Shown here: piece after piece, positions 31,255 to 43,700 of the stretch
How the letters are laid out: every line of letters starts with the position of its first letter
How positions within the stretch are numbered: position 1 is the first letter of the stretch
NCBI GenBank assembly: GCA_027576995.1
Contig: JANBQC010000081.1
Location: 1 to 64,000 of the forward strand
Direction: 5' to 3'
From: Dimargaris cristalligena
Lineage: Eukaryota; Kickxellomycota; Dimargaritomycetes; Dimargaritales; Dimargaritaceae
Length of the DNA: 64,000 bases
Position numbers and translations under genes: made by a program
The notes under the pieces: generated by a model
Database searches by the model: none
What the model was told of the DNA's origin: nothing
The model's input: only the letters and a program-made list of their open reading frames with translations

Positions 31255-33441
31255 TTATAAAATTATGCCCCCAAGACAAGCCCCAATGTCAAAAAGACCG
31301 ACGCCAGTTAACTGTTGCGTACCAGATACCCGCCGCAGACGCTGTCTAATGGACTCTAGCCCAATCCGTGAGAAGGAAGCCCCCAGCGGGATTTGCGCTA
31401 ATCGCGCCAGAAAGGCATCAATAGTCGCCGGGGAGGAAGATCGGGCCCTATGGCGGCGGAGTCGTTCCATAATATCCGACAAATCGGGCACTGGTTTACG
31501 GCCACTCGCAATCCCGCTTAACCGTTTACGGATGCCGGCCAACCCCGTCTGACTATAAGTGGCACCGGGAGGGATTTGGGCGATACGGGCAATAAACTTT
31601 TCAATGACCTCGGGGTGGGATGAGATGGCCTTGTGTTTTTGGAGACGTTGGATAATGTCCGCCGTATCGGGTACCGGTTTACGACCACTCGGTATCTGGC
31701 GCAGACGCTTTTGGATATCGCCCAACCCAACCGGGTTATAAGTGGCACCAGGGGGGATCTGGGTGATGCGGGTGATGAGTTTTTCAACAGCCTCGGGATG
31801 GGACGCAGTGGTTTTGAGTTGACGGAGTCGTTTCAGAATGTCCGTTAGGTCGGGGATAGCAGTCGCATTGAGTGGGGTAATTGTCCGGGGAATCAAGTTG
31901 GGGTCCTTCACCGATGGGGAATGGTTCTGCTCCACATTTTCCTTCTGTACCTTTTCTACCAGTAGTGACCCGCGGTGGTCGTTCGGAGGGGCGCCTGGGT
32001 GGGCGGTGTTGGCGGATGGGGCCACCGGAAGTGGGGTATACCCCCCATTCAGATGCCCAGATGGACACCGTAGGGCCGCGGGAATGGGCTCAGCCATCAA
32101 GTCTACCTCTGGCATATTGTGCGTAAGCAATTTAGGCGATTCCGCGGGGGTTACATAGTGGGGGGTGGCGGTAGGTTTCGGTACTAAAGCGGATAAACAT
32201 TTAAGCTGAGTGACGCGGAATTTTAAGTCGTCTATGCGAGCACGATGATCCTGGGCTTTAGGAATGAGATCCGCTTCGGGCAATACCAGTGGATCGGCAA
32301 GATTACGGTTATATTTCAGCGATGGGTTTACGGGGGTAGCTACGGTGGCTTCGGGAGCAGTGATGGCAGGCGGTTGAATTAAAGTATTCCCTTTATTAGT
32401 AGTAGGCGGTAGGCGTAACATTGCCGCGGGGATAGCTTCGTCTAGCAAGTTGACCTCCGGTATATCGAACTTGAGCAATGTTGGCGACTCCGCTGGAATT
32501 TTAGTGTGGGGCATGGCAGTGGTGTTCGCTATCGCCACGGATTCACGTGTTGACCGAGCGGGGCGGAATGTCGACTTGTTTGTGCGAACATAATAGTCCA
32601 GGGCTTTCGACAATTGCACCGCATGTGGTATCCCAAATGGATCGCTTATGACTGACTCTAATACCGGCGATAAAGGCACGGCAGTAGCCCCGGTACCTTC
32701 TAGGTTAAGGATACCGCCGTACGATTGGCGTGGGGTATGTCCCTTATTGCGAATAGACGGCGGGTATAACAGGGCCGTGGGGATAGGTTCATCCAGTAAG
32801 TTGACGTCCGACATATCAAGCAGATGTAAAATCGGCGACTCCACTGGAATTTTGGTGTAGGGGATGGCAGCGGCGTTCGCGGATTTACGTGTGAGCTGAG
32901 CGAGGCGGAATATCGGCTTGTTGATGCGAGAATAATAGTCCAGCACTGTAGACCCATGAACCGCATTGGGCCCCGCCAATGGATCAGGAGGGCCCGACTT
33001 GGCGGGTATCAGCAGTGCGTCCACGGGTGTAACCAAGGTGGCTGCTTTTGGGTCGGCAGCAGTGTTCGATGGGGGCGGGTATAGTGGAAGGGTGGTGGGG
33101 CCGCTAGTAGTAGTAACCCACGGAAATAGCGTCGCAGGAATAATGCCGGAGGTGTATCTGGGCAGCGGGGAAGGGGTGGCGGGCGGGGAGTAGACGGTGA
33201 CCTGGGGGAGGGTGTAATTATTCGGCAAGGCTGATTGGGTAAGGGGAGGAGTGCCGCCGGGGGTGGGCGGGGGAGGAGGAATGGTAGGAGGGATAATACC
33301 CGTGGAAATCGGGGTCGACGGAGTACGCGAGGCTGAATCCGGTGGAGAGAAAATAAGGTCGCTGATTTTGCGGCTAATCTTGTTTAACGGCAGGACGAGT
33401 CTGACCCTGGTCAAGAGGCGAGCCATACAGTTTTCTGCCAT
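31255..33441 (-). CDS. Uncharacterised 728-aa protein with two triplicated repeat modules
   Basis: Single intact frame, no recognised family. The N-terminus (residues 5-30) is basic and amphipathic (ARLLTRVRLVLPLNKISRKI), then Pro/Thr-rich to about 160. Residues about 165-500 hold three ~115-residue A-repeats, each with (L/Q)D-[YH].R..K-F, then K-IP-x-ESP.LL, then V[ND]L-x-[DA]E-[PA]IP. Residues 530-590, 591-651 and 652-712 are three 61-residue B-repeats with consensus DIxxRL...SHPE..EK.I, RIxQIPPGATY, GL..IxKRL and SGRKPV. The B-repeats look like alpha-helical hairpins. The repeats imply recent internal duplication and perhaps a scaffold role, which is inference. The C-terminal LFDIGACLGGIIL is hydrophobic. 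Confidence 0.75.
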   Translation of the reverse strand: MAENCMARLLTRVRLVLPLNKISRKISDLIFSPPDSASRTPSTPISTGIIPPTIPPPPPTPGGTPPLTQSALPNNYTLPQVTVYSPPATPSPLPRYTSGIIPATLFPWVTTTSGPTTLPLYPPPSNTAADPKAATLVTPVDALLIPAKSGPPDPLAGPNAVHGSTVLDYYSRINKPIFRLAQLTRKSANAAAIPYTKIPVESPILHLLDMSDVNLLDEPIPTALLYPPSIRNKGHTPRQSYGGILNLEGTGATAVPLSPVLESVISDPFGIPHAVQLSKALDYYVRTNKSTFRPARSTRESVAIANTTAMPHTKIPAESPTLLKFDIPEVNLLDEAIPAAMLRLPPTTNKGNTLIQPPAITAPEATVATPVNPSLKYNRNLADPLVLPEADLIPKAQDHRARIDDLKFRVTQLKCLSALVPKPTATPHYVTPAESPKLLTHNMPEVDLMAEPIPAALRCPSGHLNGGYTPLPVAPSANTAHPGAPPNDHRGSLLVEKVQKENVEQNHSPSVKDPNLIPRTITPLNATAIPDLTDILKRLRQLKTTASHPEAVEKLITRITQIPPGATYNPVGLGDIQKRLRQIPSGRKPVPDTADIIQRLQKHKAISSHPEVIEKFIARIAQIPPGATYSQTGLAGIRKRLSGIASGRKPVPDLSDIMERLRRHRARSSSPATIDAFLARLAQIPLGASFSRIGLESIRQRLRRVSGTQQLTGVGLFDIGACLGGIIL

Positions 33442-35071
33442 ATTGGAAATGGAAACACTATATAGCTAGATAATAGGGCAAGTTGGAGCAGGGTAATTTA
33501 ATAATAATGGAGATGGTGTGGATGGACTAGCAATATATGGGTAGGTTGCGAGACAATATGTGGTTAACGTGGACGGGCTGAAAACGACTAAGAATCTAAA
33601 TCTCAAGCGTAACGAGAAATCGAGAAGGGTACTTTCGTAGCGCGGGATCCCTGGGCACATATATATATACGTGTGTGTGTATGTCGGAGCATTTGACCTT
33701 GAGGTCGGCCGATTAGTTAACCTTCCGGAATTGCTGGCCTTGTAGTGCAATTCAACGGACTCCATCTGTTATGTATTTGCTCCGAGGCTGCATGTTTTGC
33801 TCCAGAGTGGCATACCTCGCTTTTAGATACTGGGTAAAATCAAAGCGCTTGGTGCCCGGATGGTCATGCAAGCCAAGGATGCTCCAACCATATTTAGTAT
33901 GTGGGCGTTTTTCCATGCATTACTCGTCGTACCTTATCTTTACATCTGGGAAAGACTCGTTGGAGAGGATAATGCCACATTGCCGCGGTTTTTGGGACCA
34001 CTCTCCCTCCATCGACCATGCAAGTCCTTGATGCATTTGGGTTGGAGTATTGGACTGAGTGGCCCTTTTAGTTCGAAATACTGCTATTATCACTCCTGGA
34101 ATACGATACTACAGTGGCCTAGCGTTATTAAGCCCGCGATACTGATCCACGGTTTCGTTTGAACGTAGGTAGCCTACTTTGCCTATCTTCTCTCTCCCAG
34201 CACCGTCGAGTTATGTGCCAATTTACCTCCAAAGATCTCGGCCTCACTGTCGACTTTATTACTGCGGGTACGCTAGCGTAATTGACGGGAATCTTCGCCC
34301 ACACTTATTTATCCGAAAGCTCCTGACAAGGCAATGGATGAATCCATGTGTTTAATACCTTTGGCCTCGTTTCTATACGGCTCCCTAATAGTTGTGAGCC
34401 TAGTTCATTTGGGATAATCGGCATCGGTGTATTGGGCATAGTACCCTAATAGCTTGGTCAAGTGATCGTAAACATATATTGACAGACGTCTCAAATGAAC
34501 GTAGATTGGTTTAGTGAATGGAGTAGTGGCACTAGCCTCGTTAATATTTAGTTTCGCTCTCTACCGGCACCCATTCATTCCCGACCCCATCGGTACCGAA
34601 ACCACCTCTAACCGTACCATAAGCAGCTGAAAGCGGCGGGTTCTCTGGATTCAGTTACCAAAAGGCCAACTGCATCTGGGAACTGAGAGGATCAGGTGAA
34701 GTAGAGGAAGGCTGCTGCAAGGCGGGTTACCGCTTACTTTGGAATACCCCTGGGCCAAACGGCCTGGATTAGGCATAGGTGGCTTTCCCAAGAGAGTGGG
34801 GAACTGTTTTATTGATGCATTATAACCAGTACCTTGCCCAACCCCCAGGTAAATTAATATCCCCTTGCTCCTTCAATGTTTCGGCTGGATAGATTTAATA
34901 CATTTCGTAAATATGGCTTAAATAGGACTGACATTCCCCCTAACTTCGTCGTCCACCCTTTTCGACTGCTCGCACCATTTAACATTTAACCGTTTCCTAG
35001 TTGTTGTTTTTTTTACACCCCGTCCGGTTCCTTCTAGCTTCATCTTTGTCTAGTTTATATCCACCTTCAAT
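33442..35071. other. Divergent intergenic region
   Basis: This lies between the minus-strand 728-aa gene and the plus-strand gene at 35072. A 100-codon plus frame at 33860-34162 has a hydrophobic start (WAFFHALLVVPYLYIW) but no supporting context; it could be a gene relic, and I leave it uncalled. A short (TA)n(GT)n tract lies at 33658-33682. Both promoters should be here. Confidence 0.45.
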
Positions 35072-35686
35072 ATGGTTTCCTCCAAGAGCTTCGCCAAGTA
35101 TATTTCCAAGGCCAGTGCTGCCCGTACTCCCAAGATCACCGATAGCAACCCAGACACTGCCCTACCGACTAGTCCCAAATTAATCATGCCTGATACCACC
35201 CTAGCTACCAGTGACTCCACCGCTACACTAGTCGATCAACCCGGTTGTGGTCAACCCGCTCCCGCTACTTCGATTTCCCGGGTCACTAGTCCAAAGTCCA
35301 TCTCGGGTAGAATAGCTCGTGCCTGGTGTCGTCTGGTGGGCAAACTTCGCATGGTTACTACCACCAAGAAACCCGACGATCTTATCGTAACCGTGCCTCT
35401 TCCTCCTCTCTCGACCTGGACCGATCAACCACCCCCCCAGCCTGTTTCCGTGGAAGAAGCGAGTCTTCACGCCAAGCACTACCTACTAACGGCCGCCGCC
35501 GCCGAGCTTCAGGTCTCCATTGTCGCGAACTACACCACCGGCAAACTGGACAAGGAGCAGTGCATCGAACTCCTCTATTACCTTCGGGACATCGAGGGTC
35601 AGAAGGCCTGGTTGGAGGAACACCTGCACTACTCATCCCAGGGCCCTACTGCTATGCATCCCGTTCACTCCACTCACACTTATTAA
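35072..35686 (+). CDS. Uncharacterised 204-aa Thr/Pro-rich protein with helical C-terminus
   Basis: Intact ATG-to-stop frame with C-ending codon bias and an ATG preceded by CTTCAAT. Residues 1-85 are Ser/Thr/Pro-rich, and residues 80-105 form a basic patch (SGRIARAWCRLVGKLRM). After a Pro linker, residues about 125-190 look helical (EEASLHAKHYLLTAAAAELQ, then CIELLYYLRDIEGQKAWLEE). I do not recognise it. The helical tail aligns by eye with the tail of the 273-aa protein at 2315-3136: an EE start, a G-K-L-D or G-M-L-K-D turn, then Leu-Tyr pairs. The two may be distant paralogues; that is inference. Confidence 0.7.
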   Translation: MVSSKSFAKYISKASAARTPKITDSNPDTALPTSPKLIMPDTTLATSDSTATLVDQPGCGQPAPATSISRVTSPKSISGRIARAWCRLVGKLRMVTTTKKPDDLIVTVPLPPLSTWTDQPPPQPVSVEEASLHAKHYLLTAAAAELQVSIVANYTTGKLDKEQCIELLYYLRDIEGQKAWLEEHLHYSSQGPTAMHPVHSTHTY

Positions 35687-36895
35687 TCTTAGTCTCCTGA
35701 TCACCCTACAGTTAGCCTGCCAGTTTGTTCACTACTACTGTACGAGACCTATCTGTCTGTCCGTCTGCCAATCTTTTGGCGGCCTCATTTTCCTCATTTG
35801 ATAATCTTACCCGGGTCCTTCACACATCGTCTTATAAGCCATTATTTTTGCCAATCAGTGCCGTACATTCAAGGTTCGCGCAAAAGACTATTTTCCAATC
35901 GACTCGTTTCGTCGTATGTACCACACACTCACTATTTTATTCCCTCATGAACGTTATTTCTTCAAAAGCTGTTATTGTGAGTCAACTATTGTAATATAAT
36001 ATTTACTTAAAAAATACGCACACCACTGTTTGAGCGGTGGTTGGAGTGGGCTTGTTTGTCTGTAGGGGAAGTGCTACCGCTGTCCATGTTTGGGAAGGTG
36101 GCTTAAATGGGAGCAATGACGCGTCAAACTAATATATTCAAGCTGCTTCTTACCTGTGAGTAAAACGGGTTAATTGTTTTATAACTGGCATGCGAGTGGT
36201 TCGGAGCAAACCATGTAGGAAATGAAAGTATGCGAATAAGTTAAAACTGGCGCAAATTGAGGGGAGGAAATACTCTACATTACTACGCAAGAATTTGGTA
36301 GATATATATAGGTGTATATGTACTTGGTTGGCATTAATATCTGTTTCCTCTTTTTGTCCGGATTATGATGTTAAAATGCTAGCAGATTAACCGTTTTATA
36401 TTGACAATCTTGACATTTCGGTTATCAAAAGTGGGTAGGGGGGCGTGACTCCGATAATGTCTGTGATTAAACAGGCAGCCGACAAGTCATCATGTGTTTA
36501 CATTTTGTACATCGCTAGAAGTACCTCCACCATCACCCGCTGACCCGACCAATATTGTTATGGATCATCACTTGAACTTCGGCATGTTTATGTGTATATA
36601 TGTGTGTGTGTATGGGTGGTATGCGGGTGTATGAGAGATGGGAGGCGGGGTGTGATAGTCAACCGCAATATTCCCCAGATGCTTGTGGGGGCCACCACAT
36701 CTGCTCCACATTCCGTAGCCATTCGATGGTTGTTTAACAATTCACCTCTGACCATTAGTTATTCCATTTATCCATTCCTGCTATTTTCCAGGGCTTACCC
36801 CCCCACACAATCTTGTATATTGTTACGCTTCCCCGCCCGTCGTCGTATCGATATTACCGAAATCCATTCGAGCCCCGCCATACTATCCCTATACC
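35687..36895. other. Intergenic spacer
   Basis: Nothing recognisable. The final 300 bp form the GRASP 5' flank with a GT-rich tract near 36596-36625. The open frame that starts at 36592 is a chance frame that overlaps GRASP exon 1 out of register. Confidence 0.5.
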
Positions 36896-38353
36896 ATGGG
36901 TGCCGAGCAATCCGCCGAACACGCTGCGGCCATCACGGGCTTCCATGTCCTACATGTAAGTGCTTTGAATGGCGCTATAGGAGGCCACTTCACCTTCGGA
37001 CTCAAGTACAGACCCTTCCAAACCGAGTTGCTTCGGTGCCTGGCATTACACTTTCACCTTGGATAGAATCAGTCCCGTTGTGGCTTCGCCATAAGCCAAG
37101 TCAGGTCTCTGTGTCGAGGCTATAACGCCAAAGAGGCACCTTGTACCCTCCCAGGAATTGGGGGGGGGATAGCCTGAATGGGTTGGCTATGGGCTTAGCG
37201 AACTTAAAGTACTTACTTACCTCTAGCATCACATAATGTTTACTTCCTGTTTATCTGAACGTATAGGTCTCGAATCATTCACCAGCGTTTGAGGCTGGGC
37301 TCTCCCCCTATTTCGACTTCATAGTGTCGGTTAATGACCGGTTCCTGGTAGGTTAATGTATCGAGATAGTAGACTCGCTGGAACATGTAGATATATATAA
37401 TCCAAGCCTAGAACTAAGCTTGATCATATGGCCGAGGGAGCCACCGCCGATTTCTAATAGCTATTTATGATGCCCCGTGGTGCTGTCTGTACTGACTATA
37501 TTCACATACTATGCTACTATTCCCCTCCTCATCCGCTATATGGTCCCTGTTTATATATATATATAACCTTGGGGTTCACCAACTAACCCTACATATCCAC
37601 TTAGACTGAGGCGGATGATCTGATCCTAGCGGACCAGATCCAGCAACACCTCGGCCAAGCCATCAAACTCGGGGTGTATTCGAGCAAGGAACGTTCCCTG
37701 CGGGAGATTCAGATCGTCCCCCGGACGGGCTGGACGGACCAACCCCACAGCGGTGCCCTGGGTTGTACGGTCCGGTTTTGCGATGCCAAGAGCGTCGAAG
37801 CCAACGTATGGCATATCCTGAATGTCAGCCCGGACTCGCCAGCTTTTGCGGCGGGACTACAGTCATTTGACGATTATATTGTTGGCACGCCCGAAACGGC
37901 ATTTGTGAATGAGATGGACTTTTCGTACATGGTGGCTAGCCATGTGGATAAGCCAATGCAGCTGTTGGTGTACAATACCAAGTCGGGTAGCTGTCGCCAG
38001 GTAAGTCAGAAGAGGGAGAGGCCTGGGGGGATTTGGATTTGTAATCCCGGCCTCCTATATTACGCCAGCGGGAATGGTGTACTTACTATATGGGCCGGGT
38101 GACTCGTTTGGCTACCGCCCGACTTTTTATATTATATTGATCATGCCTTGATTTTTATACTATTTATATATATATATACATATATATATATATTCGGACC
38201 CGTTAGATAACCATTACGCCGCAGCGAAACTGGGGCGGTGAAGGCTTGCTCGGCTGTGATATCGGATTCGGCTATTTGCACCGGATTCCCAAATCCAACC
38301 CCACTCCTTCAGTGACGCTACCGCCAATGGAGTCAACCACTTTAGCCAACTAA
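36896..38353 (+). CDS. GRASP: GRASP55/65-type Golgi reassembly stacking protein
   Basis: Predicted 221 aa from four phase-0 exons: 36896-36955, 37267-37347, 37605-38000 and 38225-38353. GRASPs tether Golgi cisternae and support unconventional secretion. The spliced protein has the tandem PDZ pair. PDZ1 is about residues 14-108, with [18 protein letters not shown] and [13 protein letters not shown]2 is about 109-200, with [29 protein letters not shown] and YIVG. The closing [20 protein letters not shown] matches the family's second PDZ end. Gly2 and Ser6 (MGAEQS) fit N-myristoylation, the usual membrane anchor. The Ser/Pro-rich regulatory tail is only about 20 residues, against hundreds in animals. 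Exon 4 is needed: reading through the exon 3 donor ends within an intron. Confidence 0.95.
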
Positions 38354-40742
38354 ATGTGACGTGTGGCGTGCGTGAGTCGAAAGCCCCTGCTCTATTCTAT
38401 AATCATTGACTGGAGGCGCCTACCGCACTTTTTAATATTATTATTTATCTTCAAAATCGTAAATGTCCGTGACATTGTGGGGGTGGGTTGCTTGTTTATA
38501 CCAGCGATTGCATTGAATGAATAAATGGTGTTGTCGTCCATAATTACTAGTAGAGCAGCCCCTAAAAGGACCTTTGCATTTCCGTGGGGTTTGGAATCTA
38601 GTAGGCTGCCCGGCCTAAGGTGATCCCTTGTCGGACCCATCTGTTTCCTTATACTCCAGTCCTTTTCCAAACCACTTGTTCATTGGGGCCCAGATGCTTC
38701 GACGAATCCCTTCACTAGATCATTAATAAGCGCATGGACATGTGGATTGCAGGCGTGGGGGTTGTACGTGTGCTTCCATCCTGCAAACCACGCTCTTTCT
38801 CTCTCGCTGTGGTCGTTGCCGAGCCGTCCTTCTTAGCAATGTGACCCGGCTTGCCTTGGCACCCTCCTGTCCCCCCGTTGTGTTCCACCTTCATTCGGCA
38901 AGCTCGTCAAATGCCGATGGGAAACCAGATAAGTAACACGAGGTTAAACATAGCGGCTCAAGTGTCTTAATCAGGCTGGTTATTTATTGGGATAACCCCA
39001 ATGCCAGCCCAGAATGATGCATTTGCACCATCAGGTGTTTGGTTAAATTAGCGTAGGGGGATGATAATGATGATGGTGGTGATGGTGATGATGGGGTTGG
39101 GCGTGTCAATTAGCGACACGTGTCCGAGGGAACAGATTATGTGAAGCGGAGGGGAGGGGAGAGAGGAGATGATGATGCGCCCACTTTCAGGCAGATCAGG
39201 GCAGCGCCCATCCTCTCCGTGATGTCTGAAGGTTATTCATTACTTTAGTGATACCCTCCTCCTCCCAAGTATTATGGTATGGTTCATCGGTGTTAGAGGC
39301 GGGGCCCCAATGGCTCTGGACTACCCCTTCCAATAACTTACCTGTCTTTTAGACATGTATGTACATGTACATCTGCGTTGGATAGCCTCCGTAATTGGCC
39401 ATTAAAGGAGTCCCCAATTTGATTAGATTGGGCCTGCGTTCCTTTGGTGCAGCGAGGGGGGTTTGGTAGAGGGAAGGGTGGGTATACAGTCTCTATGGGG
39501 GTGGAACCGTCTGGACCAACCATGCCGGCTTAATCTTAAAGTGAGGTGGTGAGTGAGTGAGGGTCGTCGCCCTTATTTTTCCGCTTTATTTGGAAAAAAA
39601 AGCCACCGGAATTAGGACCGTCAAATTGGCTCAGCGCTGAATAGAATACCCAGCGGAGCCGTAGAGAGAGAGAGAGAGTTGTTGGGTGGGGTGGACGCAA
39701 CATCCCTCACTAACTGTCTGGGGAGGGGAAACGTCTGGTGGTTATTTGGGTAGGCCCCCCCACCCCCACCAGAACAGATCCTTCCTTTCCCCCCTTCTAT
39801 GCTCTCCCGTTTCTTCGTTGATCCGTTTCCCCCTCCATCGCTCGGATCCTTCCCCCCGCCTCGTTTCCTTTGCGATCTGCGTGTCTGTGTGTGTTTGATC
39901 AGTTCGTCTGATCCCCCTTTTATACTCTCCTCTGCTTCCGCTTCCCGTCGCACACTTCGCTCCCCTCTGGTTATCCTCGACCAGTTGGAGCCTGCCGGGT
40001 TTAGTTGCCTATTTTCCGCATATAACTATATATATACCCTGTGATCCTGCCGATCCCCCTCCCATCGTCCCGCTGTTTCCTTAGCAGGTAAGCCCCGTCA
40101 CCCTTGTATTCTACTTCTCCGCCGTGTATTCAGCGGGAAGGAAGAAGGGCTATTAGAGATATAGCTACCCCTCGTTCCCGTATGATTGTCGTATCACACC
40201 GGGACGCATATAGAGAACCGTCGTGGTACCACCCCCACCATTACTACTACTGCCCAGCCGGCCTGGTTTTCCCCCTCCGCCTTCCCACCGAGTGGATCAC
40301 ACAGGCCACCTGCTGCCCCCGGCTGGCTGCGTGGGGGAAAGAGAGGGGGGCGCTGTCATAAAAGACACTGCTTTCTATATATGCCCTGGCTACAAAGTCG
40401 GCTGGATCGCTGATTCCCCAACCGAGTTCTTCGTTCTCTTCTTTACCATATTCTCCTTTTTATATTTCCTACCTTCCAATTCCTTGACTTTTTGGATCGT
40501 ACGCCCCTTCCCCTTGCACAAGGCGGCTCCTTTATCTCCTCCCTTGTCTCCTATTCACACTCCTTAACGTCGCTCTCCTAACCCCTTTTCACTTATTCTG
40601 CTTCTTCCCGGTCGCCTTTGCCTCCGCATATAACCCCAGTATAGACACCCACGTCCGAGTGATTCCAGCACTCTTCGTCCAACCTCTCATTCCTTTTCCC
40701 TCCGTTTCAACCACCATAACCCTACTATCTCCACCATCGACC
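38354..40742. other. Spacer and LARP1 5' flank
   Basis: No coding signal. A GAT/GGT-rich tract lies at 39060-39095. From 39700 to 40740 the plus strand is pyrimidine-rich, as expected of a fungal promoter and 5' UTR. GCAGGTAAGC near 40086 could be a 5' UTR intron donor for LARP1. Minus frames over 39621-39953 are the complement of these CT tracts. Confidence 0.45.
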
Positions 40743-43700
40743 ATGTCGTCTGAGCAACCCGTTGTTGGCTCAACAGCCCCTACCGCTAACCGCTCCGACT
40801 CGGCCCAGGACCTCTCCAGTCTGCAGACCACTATGGAAACCCTGACCGTTCAGCCCACCCTGGTCCCCGCCAAGCCCACCGAATCAAAACCCAATAAGCT
40901 TACTCAGCTACCACCCGCCCCGGCCCCGGCTGTCAATGTATGGAGCAGCCGCAAGCAATCACAGACTCCCGCTGAAATCAAGGCTCCCGTTGAAGAACCG
41001 ACCCCAGCGGTGGTGACTCGCAAGCCGTCCGCCAAGAAGCTTACCGCCGAAACCCCCACTCCTCTCCAGGACCTTAACTTGTGGCCCGCCCCCGCTGATA
41101 TCAAGGTGCCCGTGAAGTCCCCCAGTGCGGAAACTGCTGTTGTTCCGGCCAAGGAACCCAAGGCCGTGGTCTCGGATACCGAATCGGCCGATGCTGCATC
41201 TAAGCGCGCCAAGGGCAAGTGGGTCCCCATGGAAGTGGAAATCACGCATAGTAAACCCGGTGCCAACCAGAGCGCTGACCGTCGCCGGACCCGCCGCCCG
41301 AATGCCGGCCCCAAGACGGGTGAACGTTTCCCTAGATCCGCTGCCGACGGAACGGCCCCGGCTGAGGAGGCCTCCGATGCCACCGCGGCTGCCATCCCTG
41401 CTGCCTCTAACGACTCATCCGCCAAAGAGGCCGCCCCACGGAACACCGGCAATAACAACAACAACAACAACCGTCGCAAGTCCGGGAGCAACCCGGGTCG
41501 TTCCCGGAATATTCCCTCGGAAGCTGCCCCGTCTTCATCTCCCCAACCCCAGACCCAGCGGCGGTCGGGATCATCCCAACCGGCGAATACCCCCTCCCAG
41601 ACCGCCCCAGGTACCGAAGGTGAAGCCAAGGAGGTCATGACCCAGCCCCGTCGTAACATCCCCGGTAACAACCTGAACGGCCCCCGCGGTGAGCGGACAC
41701 GTCTGTCGAATCGGGCTGGTCAGACCAATGGTGGCCAGCGCTCGGCCAGTCATTCTGGCCCACGCCAGCCCCGGTCTACTTCGACTGTGGTGTCGACTAA
41801 TGCTACCGAAAACGAGACCCCGGCTACTGAAGGTGCCAAGGCCCGCATCGCTAACGAATCCACCTCCCCCAGCTCCACCCCCCGGGGCTCGACCTCCCAG
41901 ACTTCTCCCCAAGGCTCCCACGCCCATTCCACGCAGCACTCGCAGCCCCAGCAGTCACATAACGGCCCCCGTACCAACCAGCGTGGACCCCGTGATCCCA
42001 ATCAACCCCCACGCAACCGGCGGCCGGCCAACCAATCGGGTCGTACCCACCGGGGTGGTGCTCAGTCCCACCCGGGTCTAGGCTATCCCCGCCGTGGCCC
42101 TCATTTCCCGATGGTTAACGTTCCCCCGCCGCTACCCTCCACGGATGGGGTGGATACCTCCACTCTGCAGAGCTTTGTCCGTCACCAAGTGGAATTCTAC
42201 TTTAGTGTGGACAATCTTTTGAAGGACGTCTTCTTCCGCTCCCAGATGAGCGAAGAAGGGTTCGTCCCTCTCGCCCTGGTGGCGGGTTTCAACCGAGTGC
42301 GAGCCCTGACCACGGATGATGCCGTTATCCGCGAGGCGCTTGCCACGAGTGAAATCGTGGAAGTCATCGATGCCGGGATTCGCAAGAAGGGTGACTGGCA
42401 GCGCTGGTTGCTGAAAAAGGAGGTAGGTGTCTAATCGATATCTGCTGGGCATTATAGCGCCGGGCCCTCTGGAATGGTGAGGGGGATTCCTTGATTAATC
42501 CAAACTATATTCCCCTGTCATCTACCGGTTCTTCATATTAATTCCAACCGGGTCCCCCTAGTTCGTGAACTCCCTTGTCCCCCCCACTCCCCTTCCCCTT
42601 TTCTTGTCATAATCGCGCCAACCTTTGTAACCTAGAGCGGCCTTTGCTAACCCAAACCCACCCTATTCATCTATGATGCGTCGACCGCGTCTCCCTCTCC
42701 CACTTCGTTACGCCCTACTACTTCTCCCTCGTTTCTTGTAGACTTTGCCCTTCCCAACTACCCCGGCTCCCCAGTCCGGGCTAGCTCAAACGACTGCCTC
42801 TTCCGAAAAATGTAAGCCCAATGCCAGCTTCCCTCTACACCAAGCCCCGCCCGCCAACATGTTCGCTATTTAAGCCTCCTTTTTTTTATCGATATAAACC
42901 AATTACTATTAAACCTAGGAGAGGTCTACTTCATTATTTTTAGCGCGGCCCGCTTTTTTTTAAATCCTCATTTTTTTCCGGGCCGTTTTTTTTGTGTGTG
43001 ACTCTCAGCGGGGGGATTCTTCTGCCTTACTCTCTTCAAATCCAATACCTATATATTTACACTCTATTTATATTTTCCATCTATACTCTCTATCACTGCC
43101 CTCCTTTCGACAGAGCCACCGTCGCCACACACCACTCCCTCCTTCAAAATACCACTATTTAGTGCCCTTCCTTTTTTAAATAGTTTTGTGGGTTGGATTT
43201 CTTCAACTCTATTCTTAAATATTCCCTTTACTTGTCATCTTTAATGAGTTCAGTTTGCTGGTCTACTCTTAAAATTCCGGGCCTATTTGATCTTTTGTTT
43301 TAATTATTACTATTAATTTCTTCATTCTTCCTACATCTGAATGGCCTTCCATATATCCTATCCTTTATAGTTTCAGACTATTTTATATCTATACATATAT
43401 ATCTCGATGGGGGATCCCTATTTTTTTCGTCTCTAATTTTGGCCCGCTGTTCAGTTTGATCACGCGAGCCCTTTTCTACTTTCCAACTTAATTTTGATGC
43501 CAGTTGCGGTCTATTTCATACCCGTTGATGACATTCCGTTAGCCCCAAAACTATATCTCCGTTTTCTTACGGCCACTGTTTTTGGAATGGCGTCAACTTT
43601 AACTAACCTATTCATGCCTACATTGATGTCCTTTCCATTTCGCTGTGTTCCCTTTCTTCAATCTTCCCAAATCCGCCCCTATCCGTTCGTATTGCCCACT

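Noticed and set aside
33860..34162. 100-codon plus frame with hydrophobic start
   Set aside because: No homology I can name and overlapping random frames; possibly a gene relic but not supportable.
39621..39953. 110-codon minus frame rich in Gly, Lys and Glu
   Set aside because: It is the complement of the pyrimidine-rich LARP1 5' flank.
40659..40742. N-terminal extension of LARP1 by 28 codons
   Set aside because: The sequence is Pro/Ser/Thr chance reading of CT-rich UTR; MSSEQP at 40743 has better context and composition.
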